Below are positions 1 to 5,617 of a DNA stretch of 5,617 bases, piece by piece. The DNA comes from Gammaproteobacteria bacterium (GTDB lineage: Bacteria; Pseudomonadota; Gammaproteobacteria; UBA6429; Thiohalophilaceae). A model generated the notes under the pieces. It searched no databases. It saw only the letters and a program-made list of their open reading frames with translations, and had not been told where the DNA came from. Location of the stretch: positions 1 to 5,617 of the forward strand of contig JAOUOK010000147.1 of the NCBI GenBank assembly GCA_029880425.1. The letters are read 5' to 3'. Each line of letters starts with the position of its first letter. The first letter of the stretch is position 1. Position numbers and translations under genes: made by a program.

Positions 1-258
1 CTGCGTGGTATTACCTTCTAACCCGGCATGTGGTGTTGATTTACCCGCACCGCGTTGATCAAAAAGAATAATACGATAAACATTGGGATCAAAAAAACGT
101 CGGTGATAATTTTCACAACCTGCACCCGGGCCCCCATGAACAAACAAAACAGGAATGCCTTCAGGGTTACCGCTTTCTTCAACGTATAAAACATGGGGTT
201 CATCAACTTTTAAATGATGTATTTTATACGGTTTAATATCAGGATAAAGTTGACGCAT
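1..258 (-). CDS. pip: Proline iminopeptidase, N-terminal 86 residues (3' end outside window)
   Basis: This is an alpha/beta-hydrolase (peptidase family S33) that removes N-terminal proline from peptides in the cytoplasm. The reading frame begins MRQLYPDIKPY and continues without a stop to the window edge. Seen directly are VLFVHGGPGAG (residues 38-47), which is the oxyanion-hole HGGPG signature, and FDQRGAGKSTPHA (residues 66-78), which matches the conserved DQRG.G.S.PHA block of bacterial proline iminopeptidases. The catalytic Ser, Asp and His lie downstream, outside the window. Family members are usually about 310-320 residues, so roughly a quarter of the protein is present. The ATG at 258 is chosen because the protein then starts at the usual family position; the leader has no convincing Shine-Dalgarno sequence. 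It lies 78 bp downstream of the four-helix membrane protein gene on the same strand, so read-through transcription is possible. Confidence 0.93.
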   Translation of the reverse strand, partial: MRQLYPDIKPYKIHHLKVDEPHVLYVEESGNPEGIPVLFVHGGPGAGCENYHRRFFDPNVYRIILFDQRGAGKSTPHAGLEGNTTQ

Positions 259-276
259 AGATTAGTCCGGGGTCTT

Positions 277-304
277 TGTAGGTCAGTCTTCAGACTCACC
301 TACA
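277..304. repeat. Intergenic palindrome, REP-like hairpin
   Basis: The arms TGTAGGT (277-283) and ACCTACA (298-304) pair perfectly. Inside them, after one C-C mismatch, AGTC (285-288) pairs with GACT (293-296) around a TTCA loop. The result is a stem of about 11 pairs with one internal mismatch. No T-run follows on either strand, so a classical intrinsic terminator is unlikely. From memory, the outline (GTAGGT, then a self-complementary core with a CTTCAG centre, then ACCTAC) resembles repeats common in gammaproteobacterial intergenic DNA. It sits between the four-helix membrane gene and pip, where it could stabilise the upstream transcript's 3' end or structure the pip leader; that role is inference. 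Confidence 0.6.
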
Positions 305-336
305 TTATGATTCTTTAAGGTTAAAATGCCTAATAT

Positions 337-894
337 TTAATCTTTTACCATTTCTGTTTTAAAACCGGCTGCGACGGCAATACCCATAAAAAACAGTGAA
401 GCCAGGATTAAAATCGGACCGATGCCTGTCTGTAATACCATACCAGCCCATTCCTGGTTTAATACCCGCTCAAGAATCATCATGCCCGCATGTAAAATTG
501 TACCAAGAATAAATCCCCAGCTCAGTAATTGCTTTTGCCATGCCGCTATAGAAACAAAACAAAGAATAAACCCGGCAACAATATTTAATAATGCTTCAAG
601 GTTACCGTGTGCATGCGGTCCACCTTTTATAAAATCAATACCAAATTCAACATTCGCCAGCTTACTCATACTAAGAATACCATCGGTATTCGCCATCGCG
701 ATTTGTTTTGCTGTTAAAGGTTCCAGCTCTTCTTCAAAACCATCGGTTTTAAGTTGAGCCAGGCGACCCACCGCTGCCTGTTTTTCACCGGACACTGCAC
801 CGTACTCTTCGTACATGTTGACCATCATGGCGCCTAAGGCTGCTGTGAATGCTAAAAAAATGAAACCAAATATAATATTCTTTTTTCCGATCAT
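337..894 (-). CDS. Four-helix integral membrane protein with HAHGN motif, function unknown
   Basis: This is a 185-residue protein that I cannot assign to a named family with certainty. It has four hydrophobic segments, at about residues 6-25, 99-119, 122-142 and 152-178. A polar stretch (26-92) separates the first from the rest; it is Glu/Lys/Ala-rich and probably helical. The distinctive block is GGPHAHGNLEALLN (91-104), giving His94, His96, Asn98 and Asn104 at the mouth of helix 2, with His135 inside helix 3. Small four-helix proteins with a His..Asn pattern at this place include styrene oxide isomerase (StyC) and hydroxylaminobenzene mutase; StyC binds haem. The resemblance is from memory and weak, so the enzyme role is a hypothesis only. 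The ATG at 894 is supported by a strong GGAGGG ribosome site. It lies 138 bp downstream of the lipoprotein gene and 78 bp upstream of pip, all on the minus strand. Confidence 0.8.
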   Translation of the reverse strand: MIGKKNIIFGFIFLAFTAALGAMMVNMYEEYGAVSGEKQAAVGRLAQLKTDGFEEELEPLTAKQIAMANTDGILSMSKLANVEFGIDFIKGGPHAHGNLEALLNIVAGFILCFVSIAAWQKQLLSWGFILGTILHAGMMILERVLNQEWAGMVLQTGIGPILILASLFFMGIAVAAGFKTEMVKD

Positions 895-899
895 GATGT

Positions 900-905
900 C
901 CCTCC
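900..905 (-). promoter_or_regulatory. Shine-Dalgarno site of the four-helix membrane protein
   Basis: On the minus strand GGAGGG lies five bases before the ATG at 894. It is the strongest ribosome-binding site in the window and fixes this start codon. Confidence 0.8.
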
Positions 906-960
906 ATGAGATTTTTATGATAGCTATAATAGAGGGTAAATGGGGAGTTATCTATATTTA

Positions 961-986
961 TTGTCATTCCCGTGAATACGGCAACC
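961..986. repeat. Degenerate palindromic repeat remnant (GTCATTCCCG type)
   Basis: The stretch GTCATTCCCGTGAATACGG (963-981) followed by CAACC looks like a decayed copy of the widespread intergenic repeat whose intact form reads GTCATTCCCG, a short core, then CGGGAATCC. Only CCGT/ACGG (970-973 and 978-981) still pair, around a GAAT loop. The right arm has mutated from the expected GGGAATCC to GGCAACC. It occupies the 138-bp gap between the lipoprotein gene and the four-helix membrane gene. The rest of that gap is AT-rich, and I see no confident promoter or terminator in it. Confidence 0.45.
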
Positions 987-1032
987 TAATATTTAATACT
1001 GTTAATTATTATGCAAATATTCACCTGCAACT

Positions 1033-1839
1033 TTATTTATAGGAAGATACTTGATGCTTGATATCGTTAGAAAGTCGTTTTCTGAAAAGCTGATAAGTTG
1101 TGCGGTAGAGTGTTGAATCTGGAAATAACTGGTAAGCCTGTTCAATATATTCAAGCCCACGTTGTTGACAACAATCTGTCTTTAGTAAATTCAATCCAAT
1201 CTGGTATGCAAACTCAGCTGGCATTGCATCATTATTAATACCTGTATGGACTAATGTAGCGTGTTTCACACCAGAACCATCTGCCTTATAAAAAACCATG
1301 TGCTCTAAAACTGTTTTACGTCGGGGTATTTTGTTTCGGAAAACTGCACAAACAGTTGATTTGTTATCATCATCGATGCAAATACCTGCGCCAACAAATT
1401 TTGAGCCGGAAGATATTCGTGATGGTGGTGGTATGTTACACACGGGTTGAGTGTTTTTTATTTTATCAGGCCAGAGAATTTTTTCTGCGTGCCCATTCTT
1501 TTTCACCTGTGCAATAATCCTGGGGTAACGTCCCCCTTTAAAATAAACCCTGAACCGCTCGCTCTGAACCATGAAATCCTGGCATGCATAGTATTCATTT
1601 TTTCCATTCTGATTCGAGGTACATAATTGAAAACTATCAACAGCCTTTGCTTCATTTGGTATATAGGCAGAACAACGAGCAAGGTTTTCTTTTGCTGTTA
1701 ATGGGAAATAGTGTTCTGCATAACTCGACATAATAAACTTAGTTTTATCCTGCCTATTATTAGCATTGTGGTTACATGAGAACAAAAATACGGTGCAGGA
1801 TATACAAACAAGTCCGGTTTTATATAACGTATTCATCAT
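1033..1839 (-). CDS. Probable lipoprotein with conserved-looking cysteines and a TPR-like C-terminus, function unknown
   Basis: I do not recognise this 268-residue protein. It begins with a short basic-hydrophobic leader ending in FLFSC, so Cys22 is a likely lipidation site; Phe at the -2 position of the lipobox is unusual. Asn follows the Cys rather than Asp, which does not indicate inner-membrane retention, so outer-membrane anchoring is possible. The mature part has Cys56, 73, 86, 134, 154, 164 and adjacent Cys223-Cys224, suggesting disulfides in the periplasm. The segment at about 210-252 (FAYQIGLNLLK ... GLEYIEQAYQLFPDS) reads like one or two TPR/Sel1-type helix pairs. Two adjacent ATGs begin the frame (1839 and 1836). 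The AAGGA site is 4 bases from the first and 7 from the second, so 1836 may be the true start. It is divergent from the membrane regulator at 2093, suggesting it could be that regulator's target or partner. Confidence 0.75.
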   Translation of the reverse strand: MMNTLYKTGLVCISCTVFLFSCNHNANNRQDKTKFIMSSYAEHYFPLTAKENLARCSAYIPNEAKAVDSFQLCTSNQNGKNEYYACQDFMVQSERFRVYFKGGRYPRIIAQVKKNGHAEKILWPDKIKNTQPVCNIPPPSRISSGSKFVGAGICIDDDNKSTVCAVFRNKIPRRKTVLEHMVFYKADGSGVKHATLVHTGINNDAMPAEFAYQIGLNLLKTDCCQQRGLEYIEQAYQLFPDSTLYRTTYQLFRKRLSNDIKHQVSSYK

Positions 1840-1843
1840 TACA

Positions 1844-1848
1844 TCCTT
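1844..1848 (-). promoter_or_regulatory. Shine-Dalgarno site of the lipoprotein gene
   Basis: On the minus strand AAGGA precedes two tandem ATG codons. The spacing is 4 bases to the ATG at 1839 and 7 bases to the ATG at 1836, so the second start is better placed. Confidence 0.55.
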
Positions 1849-1881
1849 ATCATTAAGCGAACTTTCTTATTTATTGCCTCA

Positions 1882-1887
1882 TGTATA
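1882..1887 (-). promoter_or_regulatory. Possible -10 box for the lipoprotein gene
   Basis: TATACA on the minus strand lies about 45 bases upstream of the lipoprotein start and resembles a sigma-70 -10 element. No good -35 box is found at normal spacing, so any promoter here would be weak or activator-dependent. That would fit control by the divergent ToxR-type regulator, but this is inference. Confidence 0.25.
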
Positions 1888-2010
1888 AAAATGACCTATT
1901 ACTAATGTAGCGACTTAGCATGATTGATGGCAAAACGAGTATTGATGAAAAAAATTATAAAATCCCCACGGAACAACGACGATAAAACGATGAAAATACT
2001 ACGATACTAA

Positions 2011-2025
2011 ATAACAGGATGTTAT
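2011..2025. promoter_or_regulatory. Short palindrome in the divergent intergenic region, candidate operator
   Basis: ATAACA (2011-2016) and TGTTAT (2020-2025) form a perfect inverted repeat around GGA. It sits about 70 bases upstream of the regulator start and 170 bases upstream of the lipoprotein start. It is short and AT-rich, so chance is possible. Confidence 0.35.
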
Positions 2026-2030
2026 GAATT

Positions 2031-2058
2031 TTGATCTGCTCTATATTAAATTTATTTA
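2031..2058 (+). promoter_or_regulatory. Possible sigma-70 promoter of the membrane regulator
   Basis: TTGATC (2031-2036) and TATTTA (2053-2058) are 16 bases apart and match four of six bases in each consensus box. The -10 lies inside the AT palindrome at 2043-2062, so a protein bound to the palindrome would block or alter this promoter. The prediction is weak in such AT-rich sequence. Confidence 0.3.
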
Positions 2059-2062
2059 ATAT
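2043..2062. promoter_or_regulatory. 20-bp AT-rich palindrome upstream of the regulator gene, candidate operator
   Basis: ATATTAAA (2043-2050) and TTTAATAT (2055-2062) are perfect inverted copies separated by TTTA. The element ends 30 bases before the regulator's ATG. It could be a dimer-binding site for autoregulation or a weak leader hairpin. The consecutive eight-base match is better than most in this region, but the AT bias lowers its weight. Confidence 0.4.
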
Positions 2063-2092
2063 GCTTCAAAATTTCAGCACAAACGAAACAGC

Positions 2093-3784
2093 ATGAAACA
2101 TAGTGAATCTAACCTTTTATTAAACAATGAGTGGCGGGTGTCACCCACAGAAGGCGTACTTTCACGTGGCAATGAAATTGTACATCTTGAACCCAAGGCC
2201 ATGGATGTACTGATCTATTTTGCCTCGCGTCCTGGTGAAGTAATTAGCCGGGAAGAACTTGAGCGCGATGTCTGGAGTGGAGCCGTGGTTGGTTATGATG
2301 CGATCACTAATACGGTAATCAAGTTGCGCAAAGCCTTGCAAGATAATGCGCGACACCCAGATTATATTGCCACTATTCCTAAAAAGGGATACCAACTCAT
2401 TGCATCGGTTACATACCCAGGCGATCATGAATCAGAAATCGATACTTCCAAACTATTAATAAATCAATCACGCAAAGCGCTACTATCCTGGCCAACACAC
2501 AAAACTGGTATAGCTACGCTGGCAGGTATTTTTGTATTTGCATTAATATCGCTGTGGCCATCAACATCCTCAGTCATCCCGGTTCGCAATAGCGCTGCTT
2601 CCCCACAGTCAATTGTAGTTCTTCCTTTTGACAATATAGGTGACGATCCAAAACAAGAATATATTGCAAATGGGATCACGCAAGATATCATTACTGACCT
2701 GTCCCGTTTATCAAATGTACTTGTAATCTCCAGTAATACTTCTTCGACATATAAAGGTAAAAAAATTTCATCAATAAAAGTGGGAACTGATCTCAACGTT
2801 AATTTTGTTCTTAAGGGAAGTATTCAGCAATTTGGTGATGCCATCCGGGTTAATGTGCAACTTGTAAATTCAATGACGGGATTCAATGTATGGGCTCAAC
2901 GCTATGACAGGAATTTAACTGAGGTATTTTCTGTTCAGGATGAAGTAACGGACAGTATTGTAAAGGCACTCACCGTTAAGATAACAAACCAGGAAAAAAG
3001 ACGCCTGGCACAAAGAGCAACTGCAAGCCTGAAAGCATACGACTACTTTCAGGAGGGTCAGAAGATTTCTATGCTCAGAACGAAAGAGTCTTTTAAACAA
3101 GCTCGTGAAGCGTATCAAAAAGCAATCTCACTTGATCCTAATTACGGCCGGGCATATGGTGCAATGGCGATAACCCTCATATTTGACTATCAAAGAGGGT
3201 GGGTCGAAACCCCAACTGAAACACTGGATCGAGCCCAGGTGCTGGCAAAAAAAGCGGTTTCTTTAGATAACTCTACACCCCAAACTTACTGGGCCCTTAG
3301 CTTTATCTATCTCACACGTAAAGAATATGACAAAGCAGAGAAGGCAATAACAGAGGCTATCAGAATTGCCCCCAATTATGCAGACGGATACGGTTTGCAT
3401 GCTTTAATAAAAATGTATCTTGGTCAACCTCAACAAGCCCTAGAACTAAACAAAAAGGGGATGCAACTCAACCCCTTTTACTCCTGGCAATATTTATTTA
3501 CGCATGGAAGCGCCTATTACATGAAAGCTGATTATAATTCCGCTATAACTGAACTTGAGAAAGCACAGGGCAGAAACCAAAATGCTATACAGGTTAAGCT
3601 TTTTCTCGCAGCGAGTTATATAAAGGCCGGCCGATTAAACGATGCGCAATGGATGATTGATGAAATACAGGCACTAAATCCAACTGCCACCATTTCTGAC
3701 ATAGAAAAAACAATTCCAATTGCGGACACCAGTTTAAAACTCGCTCTTTTAGATGATCTTCGAAAAGCAGGATTACCAGAATAA
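2093..3784 (+). CDS. ToxR/CadC-type transmembrane transcriptional regulator with TolB-N/FlgO-like domain and TPRs
   Basis: This 563-residue one-component regulator is probably anchored in the inner membrane. Residues 13-106 form an OmpR/PhoB-type winged helix (Trans_reg_C): EPKAMDVLIYFASRPGEV, SREELERDVW, the recognition-helix region AITNTVIKLRKAL, and the wing YIATIPKKGYQLIA. No receiver domain or phospho-acceptor is present. One membrane segment (about 138-156) puts the rest in the periplasm. Residues 172-300 match the TolB-N/FlgO-like domain often found in class III adenylate cyclase-like proteins (VVLPFDNIGDDP, GITQDIITDLSR, TYKGK, VLKGSI, WAQRYDRNL, FSVQDEV). About five TPRs follow (roughly 334-525), and the end, LRKAGLPE, is typical of the family, so it looks full length. 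There is no cyclase domain. The ATG at 2093 is the only start giving a complete DNA-binding domain, yet it lacks a clear Shine-Dalgarno. The signal sensed and the target genes are unknown; the divergent lipoprotein gene is the obvious candidate target. Confidence 0.88.
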   Translation: MKHSESNLLLNNEWRVSPTEGVLSRGNEIVHLEPKAMDVLIYFASRPGEVISREELERDVWSGAVVGYDAITNTVIKLRKALQDNARHPDYIATIPKKGYQLIASVTYPGDHESEIDTSKLLINQSRKALLSWPTHKTGIATLAGIFVFALISLWPSTSSVIPVRNSAASPQSIVVLPFDNIGDDPKQEYIANGITQDIITDLSRLSNVLVISSNTSSTYKGKKISSIKVGTDLNVNFVLKGSIQQFGDAIRVNVQLVNSMTGFNVWAQRYDRNLTEVFSVQDEVTDSIVKALTVKITNQEKRRLAQRATASLKAYDYFQEGQKISMLRTKESFKQAREAYQKAISLDPNYGRAYGAMAITLIFDYQRGWVETPTETLDRAQVLAKKAVSLDNSTPQTYWALSFIYLTRKEYDKAEKAITEAIRIAPNYADGYGLHALIKMYLGQPQQALELNKKGMQLNPFYSWQYLFTHGSAYYMKADYNSAITELEKAQGRNQNAIQVKLFLAASYIKAGRLNDAQWMIDEIQALNPTATISDIEKTIPIADTSLKLALLDDLRKAGLPE

Positions 3785-3840
3785 CTTCCTCTTTTTATTA
3801 ATCTGTAATGAATAATAAATAGAAGCAATTATTAATAATA

Positions 3841-3870
3841 AAAAAGGCCAGACAATTGTCTGGCCTTTTT
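3841..3870. terminator. Perfect bidirectional rho-independent terminator
   Basis: AAAAAGGCCAGAC, AATT, GTCTGGCCTTTTT form a perfect 30-base palindrome: a GC-rich stem flanked by an A-run on the left and a T-run on the right. On each strand it reads as a stem followed by a U-tract. It lies 56 bases after the regulator stop and 84 bases after the typA stop, so it serves both convergent genes. Confidence 0.93.
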
Positions 3871-3882
3871 ATTTTTGGTTCT

Positions 3883-3950
3883 TGGATTCCGGACCCTTTT
3901 CAGTACCCCCTTGAGGGGTATAAGGTCTACGACCTTTCCGGAATGACGAG
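3883..3950. repeat. Composite palindromic repeat with three nested stems
   Basis: The outer arms ATTCCGGA (3886-3893) and TCCGGAAT (3937-3944) are perfect inverted copies. Enclosed are two more hairpins: TACCCC/GGGGTA (3904-3909 and 3915-3920, loop CTTGA) and AAGGTC/GACCTT (3922-3927 and 3931-3936, loop TAC). The flanks TGGATTCCGGA and TCCGGAATGACG match the ends of a repeat common in proteobacterial intergenic DNA, whose usual form has a short core rather than two extra hairpins. The folded form would be a three-way junction on either strand. It lies between the shared terminator and the typA stop, in the 3' untranslated part of typA. Confidence 0.65.
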
Positions 3951-3954
3951 AAAA

Positions 3955-5617
3955 TTAACTAGCTTCGCGACTCGCACGCTTACGTTCATTTTCAGTTAAT
4001 AACTTTTTACGCAAGCGAATATTATGTGGTGTCACTTCAACCAGTTCATCATCATCAATAAATTCCAATGCTTGCTCTAATGTTTGTTTAATCGGTGGCG
4101 TTAATGAAATTGCTTCATCTGTGCCCGATGCACGTACATTTGTTAACTGCTTACCTTTTAAAACGTTCACAACCAGGTCATTCGAACGAGAATGAATACC
4201 TACAATCATGCCTTCATACACTTCATCACCATGATCAAGGAACATGCGTCCGCGTTCTTGCAAGTTGAATAGTGAGAAACCAACCGCGTTACCTTTACCG
4301 TTTGAAATCAACACGCCATTATTACGTTGACCATAGTCACCTGTTTTAACCGTGCCATAGTGATCAAATACGCTATAGATTAAACCCGTACCTTGTGTCG
4401 CTGTCATGAATTCTGTTCTAAAACCAATAAGTCCACGTGCTGGAATAATAAAGTCTAAGCGAACACGACCATGCCCATCTGGAACCATATCTTTCAGGTC
4501 ACCACCACGTTGGCCGAGTTTTTCCATGACACTGCCCTGGTGTTGCTCTTCAACATCCACAGTGAGCTGCTCGTAAGGCTCTTCTTTAACGCCATTGACT
4601 TCACGCACAATTACTTCTGGACGTGATACACCAAGCTCAAATCCTTCACGACGCATATTTTCAATTAAAATAGATAAATGTAATTCACCACGGCCTGATA
4701 CACGGAATTTATCCGGTGAATCACCTGGCTCTACACGTAATGCCACGTTATGAATAAGCTCACGTTCAAGCCGCTCCTGGATATTACGTGAAGTTACATA
4801 CTTACCATCCTGACCGGCAAGTGGAGAGTTATTAACCTGGAAAGTCATGCTCAGTGTAGGTTCATCAACCGATAATGGCGGTAATGCTTCCACGTGAGCC
4901 GGATCACAAAGCGTATCTGAGATACGTAAACCATCAATACCGGTAAAGGCAATAATGTCACCGGCTTCAGCCTGGTCAACTTCAACACGCTCAAGTCCGA
5001 GGAAACCATAAATAATTTGCACACGACAGTTGCGTGTTTTGCCATCAGCATCAATAAGTGTAACGGCTTCGTTCTTTTTAATTTTGCCCTGGGCAATACG
5101 CGCAATACCAATTACACCCACAAAACTATTGTAATCAAGAGAAGATACCTGAAGCTGTAAAGAACCATCAATATCAACCGGAGGAACAGGCACGTGCTCA
5201 ACGATCGCCTCAAATAATGGCGTCATGTCACCTTCACGTACTTCTGGTTCTAAACCTGCAAAACCATTTAAACCTGAAGCATAAACAACCGGGAAATCCA
5301 GCTGCTCATCTGTCGCACCAAGGCGATCAAATAATTCAAATGTTTGATCCAAAGCCCATTCAGGACGCGCGCCCGGACGGTCAATTTTATTTACAACAAC
5401 AATCGGACGTAAACCACGTTTTAATGCTTTTTCAGTTACGAAACGTGTTTGTGGCATCGGGCCTTCAACTGCATCAACCAGCAACAGCACGGAATCCACC
5501 ATAGAAAGAACTCGTTCTACTTCACCACCGAAATCAGCATGCCCCGGTGTGTCCACGATGTTAATGCGGTAATCATTCCATTTAACAGCCGTATTTTTCG
5601 ATAAAATCGTGATACCA
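3955..5617 (-). CDS. typA: TypA/BipA ribosome-binding translational GTPase (5' end outside window)
   Basis: This GTPase, related to EF-G and LepA, binds the ribosome and supports 50S assembly and growth under stress such as cold. The frame runs open to the right edge, starting [13 protein letters not shown] (switch I). It continues through [17 protein letters not shown] (G3), [13 protein letters not shown] (G4) and [12 protein letters not shown] (G5). The later blocks [49 protein letters not shown] and [12 protein letters not shown] cover domain II and the EF-G-like domains III and V. The TypA-specific C-terminal domain follows ([58 protein letters not shown]). About 553 residues are present; compared with the roughly 607-residue E. 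coli protein, about 53 N-terminal residues including the P-loop are missing. The GTG at 5556 encodes the Val of VDTPGH and is not the start. No frameshift or missing key residue is seen in the visible part. Confidence 0.97.
   Translation of the reverse strand, partial: GITILSKNTAVKWNDYRINIVDTPGHADFGGEVERVLSMVDSVLLLVDAVEGPMPQTRFVTEKALKRGLRPIVVVNKIDRPGARPEWALDQTFELFDRLGATDEQLDFPVVYASGLNGFAGLEPEVREGDMTPLFEAIVEHVPVPPVDIDGSLQLQVSSLDYNSFVGVIGIARIAQGKIKKNEAVTLIDADGKTRNCRVQIIYGFLGLERVEVDQAEAGDIIAFTGIDGLRISDTLCDPAHVEALPPLSVDEPTLSMTFQVNNSPLAGQDGKYVTSRNIQERLERELIHNVALRVEPGDSPDKFRVSGRGELHLSILIENMRREGFELGVSRPEVIVREVNGVKEEPYEQLTVDVEEQHQGSVMEKLGQRGGDLKDMVPDGHGRVRLDFIIPARGLIGFRTEFMTATQGTGLIYSVFDHYGTVKTGDYGQRNNGVLISNGKGNAVGFSLFNLQERGRMFLDHGDEVYEGMIVGIHSRSNDLVVNVLKGKQLTNVRASGTDEAISLTPPIKQTLEQALEFIDDDELVEVTPHNIRLRKKLLTENERKRASREAS

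Noticed and set aside
18..206. Open frame of 62 codons on the minus strand at the left edge
   Set aside because: It overlaps pip in another frame; the pip frame contains the diagnostic HGGPG and DQRG motifs.
422..757. Open frame of 111 codons on the plus strand
   Set aside because: It is antisense to the four-helix membrane gene, has no family-like pattern and no ribosome site; it is a shadow.
963..986. CRISPR-like or transposon-end interpretation of the palindromic repeats in the window
   Set aside because: The palindromes differ from each other, are not regularly spaced, and no transposase or cas gene is present.
815..1042. Possible small plus-strand gene of 75 codons across the 895-1032 gap
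   Set aside because: It is half antisense to the membrane gene, runs through the degenerate repeat, and its sequence has no protein-like features.
1250..1912. Exact 12-mer ACTAATGTAGCG at 1250-1261 and 1901-1912
   Set aside because: About one such 12-base match is expected by chance in a window this long, and one copy lies inside a coding region.
5217..5504. Plus-strand open frame of 95 codons
   Set aside because: It is antisense to the conserved GTPase domain of typA and is low-complexity in composition; it is a shadow.
5554..5556. GTG at 5556 as the start of typA
   Set aside because: The frame continues upstream to the window edge with the conserved [19 protein letters not shown] block, so this codon is the internal valine of VDTPGH.

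Overview
The window looks like ordinary chromosomal DNA from a moderately AT-rich gammaproteobacterium. The evidence is a TypA/BipA GTPase that matches the enterobacterial protein closely from memory, a proline iminopeptidase of the bacterial HGGPG type, a ToxR/CadC-style membrane regulator, and several intergenic palindromes of the kind scattered through gammaproteobacterial genomes. The species cannot be named from the sequence. No rRNA, tRNA, CRISPR array, transposase or phage gene was seen.

Layout, left to right. The left edge holds the first 86 codons of a proline iminopeptidase gene (minus strand). Upstream of it, on the same strand, is a 185-residue four-helix membrane protein of unknown function with a His-Ala-His-Gly-Asn motif. 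A 78-bp gap with a strong hairpin separates the two. Next, also on the minus strand, is a 268-residue cysteine-containing probable lipoprotein that I do not recognise. It is divergent from a 563-residue plus-strand regulator. That regulator has an N-terminal winged-helix DNA-binding domain, one membrane segment, a TolB-N/FlgO-like domain and about five TPRs. The 253-bp region between the divergent pair carries two small AT-rich palindromes and short direct repeats, which are plausible operator material. The regulator gene converges on typA (minus strand, 5' end beyond the right edge). Between them are a perfect 30-bp bidirectional terminator and a 68-bp multi-branched palindromic repeat.

How the genes may work together. 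The only suggestive pairing is the divergent regulator and lipoprotein, which could form a membrane-sensing unit with an envelope-located target or partner; this is inference from arrangement and predicted localisation. The peptidase and typA are housekeeping genes. The four-helix protein may be co-transcribed with the peptidase, but there is no direct functional evidence. The most interesting unknowns are the four-helix protein, which may be a distant relative of the styrene-oxide-isomerase/hydroxylaminobenzene-mutase type of membrane enzyme, and the lipoprotein-regulator pair. I do not see a clearly novel multi-gene system.
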